Shown one piece after another: positions 34,226-42,761 of a stretch of DNA of 64,000 bases (positions are counted from its first letter, which is position 1; each line of letters begins with the position of its first letter). The translations under genes and the position numbers were made by a program. The notes under the pieces are model-generated. The model searched no databases. It saw only the letters and a program-made list of their open reading frames with translations, and was not told the DNA's origin. This DNA is from SW4 sp042466115 (lineage in GTDB: Bacteria; Pseudomonadota; Alphaproteobacteria; Rhodobacterales; Rhodobacteraceae): NCBI RefSeq assembly GCF_042466115.1, contig NZ_JAXHBQ010000002.1:1-64000 (forward strand). Direction: 5' to 3'.

Positions 34226-34869
34226 TGCTTGAGCTAACACTTGTCCGGCCACCGGATGGCTTCAAGCGCTATGATCTGGTGCAATCGTTTCTCCGGCTCA
34301 GAAAACAGATATTTGTCGATAAGATGGGTTGGCCCCTCTATGACTATGAGGAAATCGAGTTTGAGCAGTATGACAGCTTCACCGCTGCATATATTATTGC
34401 GCATGAGGGTGGTGACGTCCTTGGCGGTGCCCGTCTGATCAGAACCGATCAGATGCTCGGGTCTGGCAAGTTAAGGTATTCCTACATGATCAGAGATGCT
34501 TGTTTGGGGCTATTACCGGGCATGCCAACAACACTGTGCACGGCGCCACCCCCGCAAGACAACAAGATCTGGGAACTTACTCGACTGGTGACTGTACCGG
34601 GCAAAGAGGTGGCGCGTCCTATTCTCCTCGCGGTCAACGAATTTCTTATAACTGAGAATGCATCTACTTGTCTTTTCCTCGGCCCGCCGGCCTTTATCCG
34701 AATGGCCAAGTCGATGAACTTTAGCCCTGTACCGCTCGGACCAATAGTACGAAATGAAGACGGGAAGTTTCTCGCCTTTAGTTGCAGGGTATTGGGTGCG
34801 CCAAACGTGGTAGGGAAGAATCCCATCTCTCAAGCCCGCGAACCTTTGGAACTGATCGACGGCAAGTAA
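34225..34869 (+). CDS. LuxI-family acyl-homoserine-lactone synthase
   Basis: A 214-residue autoinducer synthase. Conserved family elements are 'LRLRKQIFVDKMGWPL' (N-terminal Arg/Phe/Trp block), 'EFEQYDSFTAAYIIAHEGG', 'GGARLIRTDQML' and 'IWELTRLVTVPG'. The protein would make an N-acyl homoserine lactone from SAM and acyl-ACP; the acyl chain cannot be read from the sequence. It pairs with the LuxR gene on the other side and precedes the VirB cluster, resembling TraI/TraR control of plasmid transfer. Confidence 0.88.
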   Translation: MLELTLVRPPDGFKRYDLVQSFLRLRKQIFVDKMGWPLYDYEEIEFEQYDSFTAAYIIAHEGGDVLGGARLIRTDQMLGSGKLRYSYMIRDACLGLLPGMPTTLCTAPPPQDNKIWELTRLVTVPGKEVARPILLAVNEFLITENASTCLFLGPPAFIRMAKSMNFSPVPLGPIVRNEDGKFLAFSCRVLGAPNVVGKNPISQAREPLELIDGK

Positions 34870-34873
34870 TCTG

Positions 34874-35155
34874 TTAGCGTTCCACACGTCTTAGAAACGT
34901 CTCATACTCTTCTGTAACCTCTGTCGCCTCCCGAAATGCACGGTCGCGTTCAAGCTCAAGGCACCGAAAATAGTCTTGAATATCGCGGATGTAGTCCTCG
35001 AAATCTCGACGGATCAGATCTGCGTATTCAAAGACCGCCACGGGGTCACTAGGAACAAAGGGCTGTTGCGGTGTGAGGCAAGTTTCACCGCTGGCAGGGT
35101 GCGCGAGCGTGCCGATCAATAGTATAACCTGAGGGATCAACTGCATTAGCTTCAT
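34874..35155 (-). CDS. Secreted conjugation-cluster protein of unknown function
   Basis: A 93-residue protein with a signal peptide ('LIPQVILLIGTLAHPASGE'). The mature part has 'CLTPQQPFVPSDPVAVFEYA' followed by a charged helix 'DLIRRDFEDYIRDIQDYFRC', probably a coiled coil with two cysteines. Similar proteins are seen beside type IV secretion genes in alphaproteobacteria. ATG 35155 is chosen because the signal peptide starts there; an ATG at 35302 would add 49 untypical residues. It is transcribed away from the VirB genes, with motif copy B in the shared upstream region. Confidence 0.6.
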   Translation of the reverse strand: MKLMQLIPQVILLIGTLAHPASGETCLTPQQPFVPSDPVAVFEYADLIRRDFEDYIRDIQDYFRCLELERDRAFREATEVTEEYETFLRRVER

Positions 35156-35259
35156 CTCTTGGCAAGAATCCTCTAAACTCAAAGACGTGGTGTTCCTTTT
35201 GGATAGATCAGTCCAAAGCGGAACATCATGTGATACGCGCAAAAATATATCTTGCGTTA

Positions 35260-35276
35260 CGATAGTATATTTACGT
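35260..35276 (-). promoter_or_regulatory. Conjugation-linked 17-base motif, copy B
   Basis: The plus strand reads CGATAGTATATTTACGT, matching copy C in 14 of 17 positions. It is located between the divergent secreted protein (minus) and the start of the VirB cluster (plus), so it could act on both. It lies in an AT-rich pocket. Confidence 0.5.
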
Positions 35277-35331
35277 ATGGTCGAGTTGTCCATGATGGAC
35301 ACGCGATCATGCGTCTCAAGATGAGAGAAGT

Positions 35332-35697
35332 GTGACTGCTAGAATGAACTGGGAAGTTGAAGCACCAAATGTGGTCACTGAGGCTAGATTCCGCGATCTC
35401 GTGGAAAGCGGCTATCGCGCCGAGATCTTGTGCCAGGAGGCTGCGCACAAGAAGGGTCCGAGCTATTATGGCATCTGGATCATGCGTGCTGTCAGTGATG
35501 ATGGTGTGGAAAAGCTCTTGGTCACCGCCCGGACCCGCACAACTCACAACGATATCAAGGTCCGCGAGTTCAAGACCATTACGGGCGTCGTTTCCTTTCT
35601 TGTTGGCATCGGCTTCTCCCACGCCGACGTGCCGCTCGAAGAAGGTCAACGGACAGCGCACAAGCTCGCTGGGGCCGACAAGGGCAGCAGCGGCTAG
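35332..35697 (+). CDS. Conserved protein at the head of the VirB cluster
   Basis: A 121-residue soluble protein (117 from the ATG at 35344). It is rich in mixed beta/alpha segments ('RFRDLVESGYRAEILCQEAA', 'VEKLLVTARTRTTHNDIKVR', 'GVVSFLVGIGFSHADVP'). No domain was recognised. It is the first plus-strand gene of the transfer operon, with its 3' end overlapping the N-terminal region of the first transglycosylase. The start is GTG 35332 or ATG 35344; neither has a good ribosome site. Confidence 0.6.
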   Translation: MTARMNWEVEAPNVVTEARFRDLVESGYRAEILCQEAAHKKGPSYYGIWIMRAVSDDGVEKLLVTARTRTTHNDIKVREFKTITGVVSFLVGIGFSHADVPLEEGQRTAHKLAGADKGSSG

Positions 35698-36361
35698 CCT
35701 TTTTCTTCTCGGGCTTCTGGCCTTTCCGGCCCGCGCCCAGATGGTTCTGGTCATGGAGAGCGACGGCTCTCTGACCGCGTCGCAGTCTCAGGATCAATTC
35801 GCGCGGAACTATGATGATGGGGTTGGCCAAGGTTCTTCCTTGGATGGTCTGACAGTCCTTGGGCGCGCTGAGAATGCGCCGGCAGTCGAAGAAGTTCCGA
35901 ATTCCGCTGCTGTCCGTCCCGCTCCCCTGCCCCGCGCTGATGTTCTGTCTGCGATCGAGGCCACGGCTCTGCGCTATGGCGGCCATCCCGGTCTGCGCCG
36001 CGCGGAGATTTCCGTCTCAAACTGGCTCACCCTCTTCCGCGCCAACATTGAGATTGAAAGCGCGTATCGGCAGAGCGCCGTTTCCAGCGTTGGAGCCATT
36101 GGCTTAGGTCAGTTGATGCCCGCTACTGCGCGCGGCCTCGATGTTGATCCACGCGACCCCATTCAGAACCTCGACGGTTCGGCCCGCTATCTTGCCATGA
36201 TGCTCCAAGAGTTTGGCGATCCGCGTCTTGCATTGGCAGCCTACAACGCTGGCCCCGACGCCGTGCGGCAGTACAACGGCATCCCCCCTTACCGAGAAAC
36301 CCAAAACCATGTGGCCCGCGTCATGGCGGTGGTCGCTCGACTGGAAGGAACAAACCCATGA
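35600..36361 (+). CDS. Lytic transglycosylase (SLT domain), VirB1-like, copy 1
   Basis: A periplasmic peptidoglycan hydrolase of about 250 residues. A signal-like segment 'AAAASLFLLGLLAFPARAQ' is followed by a spacer and a C-terminal SLT domain: the catalytic glutamate in 'ANIEIESAYRQSAVSS', then 'GAIGLGQLMPATARGLDV', 'NLDGSARYLAMML' and 'ALAAYNAGPDAVRQYNG'. It locally opens the wall for the secretion channel. The start is uncertain: TTG codons at 35600 and 35603 are the closest in-frame starts before the signal segment, and they lie inside the upstream gene. The end overlaps virB2. Confidence 0.8.
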   Translation: MLASASPTPTCRSKKVNGQRTSSLGPTRAAAASLFLLGLLAFPARAQMVLVMESDGSLTASQSQDQFARNYDDGVGQGSSLDGLTVLGRAENAPAVEEVPNSAAVRPAPLPRADVLSAIEATALRYGGHPGLRRAEISVSNWLTLFRANIEIESAYRQSAVSSVGAIGLGQLMPATARGLDVDPRDPIQNLDGSARYLAMMLQEFGDPRLALAAYNAGPDAVRQYNGIPPYRETQNHVARVMAVVARLEGTNP

Positions 36362-36651
36362 GATTTAACCCGTCATTCTTCATAGCCGCACTGGCCCTTT
36401 TCGTGCTCATGGCTGATCCTGCTTTAGCACAAAGCATCGACCTTTCGCCGATCCAAAGCCTGCTGCAGGGCATCGTCGATGCCCTGACCGGCCCGCTTGG
36501 CGTCGTCATTGCCACGCTGGCTGTCTTGGGCGTCTTCCTCAGTTGGTTCTTTAACATCATCGATCTGCGCCAGGCGCTCTGGGTGCTGGTCGGTATCGCC
36601 GGTGTCGCCGCGGCTCCCACCATCGTTGCCGCGGTCTTTGCAGGTGGCTGA
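36358..36651 (+). CDS. virB2: VirB2-like pilin (TrbC/VirB2 family)
   Basis: A 97-residue pilus subunit. The signal peptide 'MRFNPSFFIAALALFVLMAD' ends at PALAQ, then two hydrophobic helices are separated by a short polar loop ('PLGVVIATLAVLGVFLSWFF', 'LWVLVGIAGVAAAPTIVAAV'). This is the VirB2 layout for the conjugative pilus. The start overlaps the transglycosylase stop by 4 bases, and virB3 overlaps its end, so translation is coupled throughout. Confidence 0.85.
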   Translation: MRFNPSFFIAALALFVLMADPALAQSIDLSPIQSLLQGIVDALTGPLGVVIATLAVLGVFLSWFFNIIDLRQALWVLVGIAGVAAAPTIVAAVFAGG

Positions 36652-36922
36652 GCGTTCGCCCCTCTTCCTCGGGCTCGTGCGCCCGCCCAAGCTTTTGGGC
36701 CTGCCCATCATATATGCGATGGTCTGGCTCTTTGGCTCGGTGCTGCTCTTTGTCTGGGTCCAGCACATCGTAATCCTTGGGGTTGCGATCGTGCTCTACC
36801 CCGTGCTGTGGAAGGCCGCCGATTGGGACCCGCGCTTCATCGATGTGATGATGACGGCGCTGCAAGAAACCCCGCCGACACGAAACCGGCAGGTACATGG
36901 CGGGGACAGTTATGCCCCGTGA
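36644..36922 (+). CDS. virB3: VirB3-like inner-membrane protein
   Basis: A 92-residue protein with the VirB3 pattern: a short N-terminus with 'PLFLGLVRPPKLLGLP', then paired hydrophobic helices (about 20-60) and a basic tail. The GTG at 36644 is the start because it gives this pattern and overlaps virB2 by 8 bases. VirB3 helps anchor VirB4 and assemble the pilus. The end overlaps virB4 by 26 bases. Confidence 0.82.
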   Translation: MAERSPLFLGLVRPPKLLGLPIIYAMVWLFGSVLLFVWVQHIVILGVAIVLYPVLWKAADWDPRFIDVMMTALQETPPTRNRQVHGGDSYAP

Positions 36923-39275
36923 TGAAGCGCTCGACCCCCGGACCCTAACACCGGACTGGTATGCGCGCGAAACCCGTCTTGCGCATATGCTGCCCTACGT
37001 CAGTCTGGTCGATGACAAGACAGTACGCACGCGGGTGAACGAGCTTTTTCAATGTATCCGCCTCGACGGCGTCAACAGCTATACGACGGACGATGCCTAC
37101 CTCGACAAGGTCACGTCCCTCTTTGCCCGTATCGTCGCCCAACTAGGTCCAGAATTCAGCTATTATGTTCACAAGGTGTCCAAGGCGATTGCGCCGGAAC
37201 TGGAGCCTGTCGAGGGAGACAGTTTCGCGGGCGAAGTGGATCGGTTGTGGCGCGAGAAGCTTGCCACCAGCGGGCTGCGCGACAAAACACTGACGCTCAC
37301 AGTCATGCACCGTCCGCCGTCCAAGAGCTTTCTTCCGTTTCTCAATCGCAGCGCACCTGAGCGCTTCAAAGAAGAAACGCAAAAACGCCTTCGACGGCTG
37401 AATGAGGCCGTGAATGTCTTTGCCTCGGGGCTGGCAGATCTTAAACCGCGCGTGCTGTCGGCGAAGTCTGGTGAACTGGTTGGGTTCCTCGGGGCGCTCA
37501 ATACCGGTCAGGAACTGCCACTCTATCCAGCGAGCACTTACGGTTTCCTATCGTTTAACGTCGCCAACACCCGCGTGACCTTCCTTGAGGACAACTTCGA
37601 GCTGTCAGAAGGCGTCGTAGGCCACCGCTATGGCAAGAGCTTCACCATCGGCGAATACTCCGAAGCCACGTCTTGCACGATGTTCGACATGCTCAATCTG
37701 CCAGTCGACATGATCGTCACCCATTCGTTTACGCCAATCAATTCCAACCTCATGGCCGGGCGGATCAAGCGACAGAAACGACAGATGCAGGCGTCACAGG
37801 ACGCTGCATTGTCACTGATGGAAGCGCTGGACATCGCCGCCGATGATCTTGAAGCCAAACGCCAGAGCTTTGGCGAACACCACATGGTCGTTACCATCTT
37901 CTGCGACACGCTTGATGAGCTGCAGACGTTGAGTGCCGAAATCGTCAATGCCGCCGCTGCAGAAGGCGTGAAGATGATCGGCGAGCGGGTCGCGGCAAAA
38001 GCACATTACCTCAGCCAGCATCCCGGCAACCAACCCAAGCGCGTGCGCGCCAGCGACATCACCAATCGCAACTTTGCGGATTTTGCAGCCTTCCACCGAA
38101 CGCAACTGGGCAAAGCAGCAAACGACACGCCCTGGGGCAAGGTCATCACCATGCTGCCCACACCTGAGCAAAGCGCCTATCGGTTTTCCTATCACGAGCA
38201 AGGCAGCCCGGAGAAAGAACCCACTGGCGGTCACACATTGATCATGGGACGTCCAGGATCGGGTAAATCCGTTCTTTCAGCCTTCCTTATGACCCAAGCC
38301 CGTCGAGCAGGGGCGCGGATCTTCGTCTTCGATTATCGTCTTGGTATGGAGATGGCGGTCCGCGCCAATGGCGGAAGCTATGCATCGCTCAAGGCTGGAC
38401 AGGCCACAGGTCTCAATCCGCTTTGGACCGAGGTGGACGATCGCGGCACGGCTTGGCTCTCGGATTGGCTGGCCACCCTGCTCTACCGCGCGGACAAGCC
38501 GCTGACGCCTGTCCAAACGAACCGCATCCAAGAGGTCGTGCGTCAAAACGCGAACGCCACGGATCCAGCGTTGCGTAATTGGAAGGACTTCGCCTCGCTC
38601 TTCGTCTCTACCGATGATGGCGGCGATTTGCACCAGCGCTTGCTCGAATGGACCGCAGATGGGCGCTACGGCTGGATATTCGGGCAGACTTTGGAAGACA
38701 CGTTTTCTCTTCAAGGCGACGTGGTTGGCTTCGATCTCACAGGTATTCTCGACTCCGAGTCCGAGAAAGAACGCATGGCCGTTCTGAGCTATCTGTTCCG
38801 CCGCGTGGAGCGCGAGATCGAAGATCGCCGCCCCACAATCATAATCATCGATGAGGCCTGGAAAGCGCTCGATAACGCGTATTTTGCAGAACGGCTTTCG
38901 AACTGGCTGGTGACAGCGCGCAAACAGAACACCGTTGCCGTGATGATGACGCAATATGCCAGCCAGCTGGAACGCACACGCACCGGCAAGACCATTGTTG
39001 AGGCAGTGCCAACGCAAATCCTTTTGCCGAACATCCGCGCTCATGCATCCGACTACGCGATGCTGAACCTGTTTGAGAAAGAACTCGACATTCTCTTGAA
39101 CACGGGTAGCAACTCCCGGCTGGCGCTTATTCGCGATGACCAGGGTTCCATCGTCGTTGACGCCGATCTCAGCGCGTTGGGTTCCAATCTCACTATCCTT
39201 GGCGGCATGGAAAAAGGCGAGGCGCTTGTCGGTGCTGACTACCGCGACCGTTGTGATTTCTGGAGACTGCTATGA
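36897..39275 (+). CDS. virB4: VirB4 type IV secretion ATPase
   Basis: A 792-residue ATPase, the full length for VirB4. Walker A is GRPGSGKS (451-458), and Walker B is 'TIIIIDEAWKAL' around 646-657, followed by 'VTARKQNTVAVMMTQYASQL'. The N-terminal 400 residues are the CagE/TrbE/VirB4 domain. It powers pilus assembly and substrate transfer at the inner membrane. The ATG at 36897 overlaps virB3; a second ATG at 36912 is possible. The stop overlaps the small lipoprotein gene (ATGA). Confidence 0.92.
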   Translation: MAGTVMPRDEALDPRTLTPDWYARETRLAHMLPYVSLVDDKTVRTRVNELFQCIRLDGVNSYTTDDAYLDKVTSLFARIVAQLGPEFSYYVHKVSKAIAPELEPVEGDSFAGEVDRLWREKLATSGLRDKTLTLTVMHRPPSKSFLPFLNRSAPERFKEETQKRLRRLNEAVNVFASGLADLKPRVLSAKSGELVGFLGALNTGQELPLYPASTYGFLSFNVANTRVTFLEDNFELSEGVVGHRYGKSFTIGEYSEATSCTMFDMLNLPVDMIVTHSFTPINSNLMAGRIKRQKRQMQASQDAALSLMEALDIAADDLEAKRQSFGEHHMVVTIFCDTLDELQTLSAEIVNAAAAEGVKMIGERVAAKAHYLSQHPGNQPKRVRASDITNRNFADFAAFHRTQLGKAANDTPWGKVITMLPTPEQSAYRFSYHEQGSPEKEPTGGHTLIMGRPGSGKSVLSAFLMTQARRAGARIFVFDYRLGMEMAVRANGGSYASLKAGQATGLNPLWTEVDDRGTAWLSDWLATLLYRADKPLTPVQTNRIQEVVRQNANATDPALRNWKDFASLFVSTDDGGDLHQRLLEWTADGRYGWIFGQTLEDTFSLQGDVVGFDLTGILDSESEKERMAVLSYLFRRVEREIEDRRPTIIIIDEAWKALDNAYFAERLSNWLVTARKQNTVAVMMTQYASQLERTRTGKTIVEAVPTQILLPNIRAHASDYAMLNLFEKELDILLNTGSNSRLALIRDDQGSIVVDADLSALGSNLTILGGMEKGEALVGADYRDRCDFWRLL

Positions 39276-39439
39276 AACGTATTTTTCTTCTCCTGGCTGC
39301 GACAGGCGTTCTGGCGTCTTGCGCCCAGTATCAGGAACCGCAGGCGAATTGCTTCACCTTCCTCGCGGCTGTGGCACCAGTTGATCCCGATTGCACCTTT
39401 ACGCCTCTTGGCACTTTGGAGGGCGACATTGAAGTCTAG
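39272..39439 (+). CDS. Short lipoprotein in the VirB cluster, VirB7-like position
   Basis: A 55-residue lipoprotein: 'MKRIFLLLAATGVLASC' with lipobox LASC, then a short mature part with two further cysteines ('ANCFTFLAAVAPVDPDCTF'). The ATG overlaps the VirB4 stop. Size, lipobox and cluster position recall VirB7, the small outer-membrane lipoprotein that stabilises VirB9, though VirB7 sequences are too variable to prove it. The 3' end overlaps the start of the next transglycosylase gene by 11 bases. Confidence 0.65.
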   Translation: MKRIFLLLAATGVLASCAQYQEPQANCFTFLAAVAPVDPDCTFTPLGTLEGDIEV

Positions 39440-40583
39440 GCTCGCTCATATCCTGTTGGCTTTAATGCTACCCAGTCTCGCGGTCGCACAAGGCGTACCG
39501 GTGGTTGATAGCGGCCTGACCGCGCGCGACATCGTTGAGACCGGCGACCGTGAGGTCGATCTTGCAACTCAGGCCGAAAAACTGTCCGTCCAGGAACTCA
39601 TTGCCGAGATTGAGCGCGAACAACTGGCCACGCTAGAGCGCATCCTTGACGCCCAGACAAGCTTTGGCGGTCAGGGCCTTCCTGCGATGGTTTCAAGCCT
39701 TGAAGATGGCAATGGCGATCCCAACCGGGCGGTGGAAGCCGTCTATGGCTCAGGCGAGACTGATCCCAATCCCGCGGGGACGCAGATGTTTGGCGATGCG
39801 GCCCAGAATATCGAACAACTCATTATCCGCGTCGCCCAAGAGACCAGCAGCTTTGCAGGTGTGGGCCGTGCGGGGCTCTCTGCCGTTCAATGGCGTGCGC
39901 TCCTGCAAGCCCTGATCTGGCAGGAAAGCCGCTTCACCATTGGCGCACGTTCGCCGGTCGGCGCTTTTGGCCTCACCCAGATCATGCCCGGCACCGCCAG
40001 CGATCTCGGTATCAATCCGGAATACTACGATAGCCCCTATCTGCAGGTGCATGGTGGCGCGCGCTACCTTGCCACGCAACTCAACACCTTTGACGGCAAT
40101 GTCATCAACGCACTTGCCGCCTATAACGCAGGACCGGGCCGCGTGTTCGAATACAGCGGTGTCCCGCCATTCCGAGAAACCCAGCACTACGTCACTGTCA
40201 TCCCCGAACGCTACAATCTCTATCTGAGCCGCATCGGTGGCATTGAGGCCTTGGGTACGATTGATCCCGCGCTTCTCGCCAATGCCAATCTCTCCCTCAC
40301 GGGGCATGGTGCGGCGTTTTATGGCAACAACTCCTCCGCTGCGATCCGCCAAGCTGCGCTGCGCATTCGCGACATCGTCGAGCGGATTTCTGAGACGGAA
40401 GACGTTCAGGAAAGCGTCGCGCTCAACACCTATGCGCGCGCCGAACTCGTGCGCCTCGTCGCAGCCCGCATCCGACTGCAGGCGGCGAGAACGCGCGTCT
40501 TAAGTGCTGAAGAGCTGGCTCAGGCCGCTGCCCGCATGGCGGAAGGCGACTTCATGAACTTCACAATCGAGGAGATAGACTGA
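39429..40583 (+). CDS. Lytic transglycosylase (SLT domain), VirB1-like, copy 2
   Basis: A 384-residue periplasmic enzyme. The signal peptide 'RLAHILLALMLPSLAVAQ' directly follows the TTG start at 39429. The N-terminal 140 residues include a helical stretch ('SVQELIAEIEREQLATLERI'). The SLT domain carries the catalytic glutamate in 'ALIWQESRFTIGARSPVGAF', then 'GLTQIMPGTASDLGI' and 'NALAAYNAGPGRVFEY'. It is longer than copy 1 and has a C-terminal extension of about 110 residues. Two transglycosylases in one cluster are unusual. Confidence 0.85.
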   Translation: MKSRLAHILLALMLPSLAVAQGVPVVDSGLTARDIVETGDREVDLATQAEKLSVQELIAEIEREQLATLERILDAQTSFGGQGLPAMVSSLEDGNGDPNRAVEAVYGSGETDPNPAGTQMFGDAAQNIEQLIIRVAQETSSFAGVGRAGLSAVQWRALLQALIWQESRFTIGARSPVGAFGLTQIMPGTASDLGINPEYYDSPYLQVHGGARYLATQLNTFDGNVINALAAYNAGPGRVFEYSGVPPFRETQHYVTVIPERYNLYLSRIGGIEALGTIDPALLANANLSLTGHGAAFYGNNSSAAIRQAALRIRDIVERISETEDVQESVALNTYARAELVRLVAARIRLQAARTRVLSAEELAQAAARMAEGDFMNFTIEEID

Positions 40584-41398
40584 TGCTAAGATCAAATTGG
40601 CTATTGAGAACCACATTGGCCGGCGCGCTGGCTGCGGGTCTTCAAGTAGCGGCCATCTCTCCAGCCCTCGCCCAAGGTGTACCGGTGGTCGACACCCAGA
40701 ACATCGCACAAAACATCCAGCAACTGCGGCAGATGATCGAAGACGAAATCCTGCAAAACGAGCAGCTGACGCAGCTTCGCGAACAGCTTGTCACACTCAC
40801 GGATCAACTCGCGGAGCTGCAACGAACATATGAAGCCCTGACCCGCCTTGCTGAACTCCCTGAGATCATCCGAACCGAGATGGAAGACGAGCTGAACGGC
40901 CTGCTCGACCAAGAGTTCGGGGACATCCTCGCGACCATCGAGGCAGTCAAGACGGGGGACTTCTCTGGTTTGACTGGCTCCGGCGCGGGCGAAATCGAAA
41001 CCCAGATGGATCGCGTGTTGGCTGATCTCGGTTTTGATGACGACACGCTGTCGGACATGGCTACGAGCGGGAACCCCGGCGCCAATCGCATCGCGACCCA
41101 AGCCACGACCGGCGCTCTGGTCTCGGCAGCCGCACAAAACAGCTATGAGGATGCGGGACAATCTCTCGAACGCGTAGACCGGCTCGTTGGTCTTATCGAT
41201 GACATGGATGAGTTGAAGGAAAGCATTGATCTCAACACGCGGGTCACTGCAGAGCTTGCCATTGCCCTTGTCGCCATGTGGCAGCTTGAAGCCATTCAAA
41301 CCGTCGGTGACGGCACGGGCGGCGTGATCGATGCTGCGACCATCGCCGAAGAGCAACGCTTCATGGATTTCACCCTGCCCGAATTGCGTGCGGATTGA
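40583..41398 (+). CDS. virB5: VirB5-like minor pilin
   Basis: A 271-residue periplasmic protein with a signal peptide ending at 'SPALAQ' and long helices with coiled-coil character ('NIQQLRQMIEDEILQNEQL', 'TDQLAELQRTYEALTRLAEL'). This helix-rich form and position between VirB4 and VirB8 are those of VirB5, the pilus-tip protein. The mature start GVPVVD is the same as in the preceding transglycosylase, which may reflect a shared N-terminal origin. The start overlaps the previous stop by 1 base. Confidence 0.75.
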   Translation: MLRSNWLLRTTLAGALAAGLQVAAISPALAQGVPVVDTQNIAQNIQQLRQMIEDEILQNEQLTQLREQLVTLTDQLAELQRTYEALTRLAELPEIIRTEMEDELNGLLDQEFGDILATIEAVKTGDFSGLTGSGAGEIETQMDRVLADLGFDDDTLSDMATSGNPGANRIATQATTGALVSAAAQNSYEDAGQSLERVDRLVGLIDDMDELKESIDLNTRVTAELAIALVAMWQLEAIQTVGDGTGGVIDAATIAEEQRFMDFTLPELRAD

Positions 41399-41413
41399 CC
41401 CGAGGTGTGATGC

Positions 41414-42067
41414 GTGGCGAGTGAGCAAGACATCATCGAAGAAGAACTAGTTTACGGCGCACTCCGTCGAGAGCGGCTCTGGCAGCGCCTTGGCCTGATT
41501 GGTCTCATCTTTGGCATCCTTGGGTGTCTGAGTGCTGCCGCAGTCGCTATCTTGGACGTCGATCCCCCGCCCGTGGTGGTGCCCTACGATCCCGCAACTG
41601 GGTTTGCTCTACCCGAAGCTTCGGTCGGGGCCACCACCGTCACAGAAAATCAGGCCATCATCGAGGCGGAAGTCTTCCGCTATGTTAGCGACCGCGAGGT
41701 TTACAACCAGCTCGACAATGATGTGCGGGTTCGCAGCGTGCTGCGTCGTTCCGATCGGGCCGCCGAAGCCTCCCTGCGCCAGATCTGGAACAGCGCGAAT
41801 GCGGATTATCCGCCCACGCTTTACGGCACGAGCGGTCGTCTCGATGTTGAAGTCCTGAGTATCAATCGGATCGGCGTCAATCGCGCCACGGTCCGCCTGC
41901 GCAAGCGCCTGAATTCCATCAATGGCGTTCAGACCGGCCTCTTCACCGCGACCCTGCTTTTTGAGTTCCGACCCGAGGCCAGCCGATCCATCGATCAGGT
42001 TTGGACCAACCCCTTTGGCTTCACGGTGCTGGAGTATTCCATCCGCTCCGACAGATTGGAGAATTAG
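41414..42067 (+). CDS. virB8: VirB8-like inner-membrane scaffold
   Basis: A 217-residue bitopic protein: a short cytoplasmic N-terminus, one helix ('GLIGLIFGILGCLSAAAVAIL'), and a periplasmic NTF2-like domain with 'EVFRYVSDREVYNQLDND' and 'GLFTATLLFEFRPEASRSID'. VirB8 nucleates the secretion complex and contacts VirB9 and VirB10. The GTG start at 41414 follows GAGGTG. It lies 15 bases after VirB5 and 1 base before VirB9. Confidence 0.88.
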   Translation: MASEQDIIEEELVYGALRRERLWQRLGLIGLIFGILGCLSAAAVAILDVDPPPVVVPYDPATGFALPEASVGATTVTENQAIIEAEVFRYVSDREVYNQLDNDVRVRSVLRRSDRAAEASLRQIWNSANADYPPTLYGTSGRLDVEVLSINRIGVNRATVRLRKRLNSINGVQTGLFTATLLFEFRPEASRSIDQVWTNPFGFTVLEYSIRSDRLEN

Positions 42068-42068
42068 T

Positions 42069-42761
42069 TTGCATAAGTTTCTCGTCGTGTTCCTAGCTGC
42101 CCTGCTTCCCGGCCTTGCCTTGGCCGAGGCCATTCCGCGTGGCGGACCCAACGACAGCCGCGTGCGTCTTGCCACCTATCAGGAGGCTCAAGTCTATCGC
42201 CTGAGCGTATCCCTCACCCACGTGACCACAATCGAATTCGGCGAGGGCGAGAGCATTCGTTCGATCATCGCAGGCGATACCGAGGGCTTTGAGATTGACG
42301 GTGTGCCGGGCGGTCAGGCCTTCGCGATCAAACCCGTTGCACGTGGGGTCCATACAAATGTGACAGTCTATACCAATCGGCGCAGCTATTATTTCAACGT
42401 TCAGGAAACCCAAAGCCCCACTTTCTACGTGGTGCAGTTCCGCTATCCGGATGACAACACCCGCCCGACCCGCGCCATCGCGCAACAAGCGCCGAACTAT
42501 AATTATGGGGCCAGTGCACAGACAGTGTTCACGCCAGCCCGTGTCTGGGATGATGGGACATTCACCTATTTCGAGTTTCCGCGAAACGCGCCAGTGCCCG
42601 CGATTTTCCGCCACACAAACGGTCGCGAGCGGACTGTGAACTCCCAAGCTCAGGACGATGGCGTCATTCGCGTCTCTGGCGTCAATAATCAGTGGGTTCT
42701 ACGGCTCGGAGAAGAGCTTGTTTGCATTCAGGCAACCCCATCGGTGGGGGCAGAGTCATGA
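42069..42761 (+). CDS. virB9: VirB9-like outer-membrane core protein
   Basis: A 230-residue periplasmic protein with a signal peptide ('KFLVVFLAALLPGLALAE'). The N-domain includes 'VYRLSVSLTHVTTIEFGEGE' and 'VHTNVTVYTNRRSYYF'. The C-domain, which binds VirB7, starts at 'ARVWDDGTFTYFEFP' and ends at 'NNQWVLRLGEELVCI'. The TTG start at 42069 gives the proper signal peptide. The end overlaps virB10 by 4 bases. Confidence 0.88.
   Translation: MHKFLVVFLAALLPGLALAEAIPRGGPNDSRVRLATYQEAQVYRLSVSLTHVTTIEFGEGESIRSIIAGDTEGFEIDGVPGGQAFAIKPVARGVHTNVTVYTNRRSYYFNVQETQSPTFYVVQFRYPDDNTRPTRAIAQQAPNYNYGASAQTVFTPARVWDDGTFTYFEFPRNAPVPAIFRHTNGRERTVNSQAQDDGVIRVSGVNNQWVLRLGEELVCIQATPSVGAES

Noticed and set aside
35357..36361. 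A 334-residue version of the first lytic transglycosylase
   Set aside because: The first 80 residues overlap the preceding gene in another frame and look like out-of-frame translation; the signal-like segment lies much further in.
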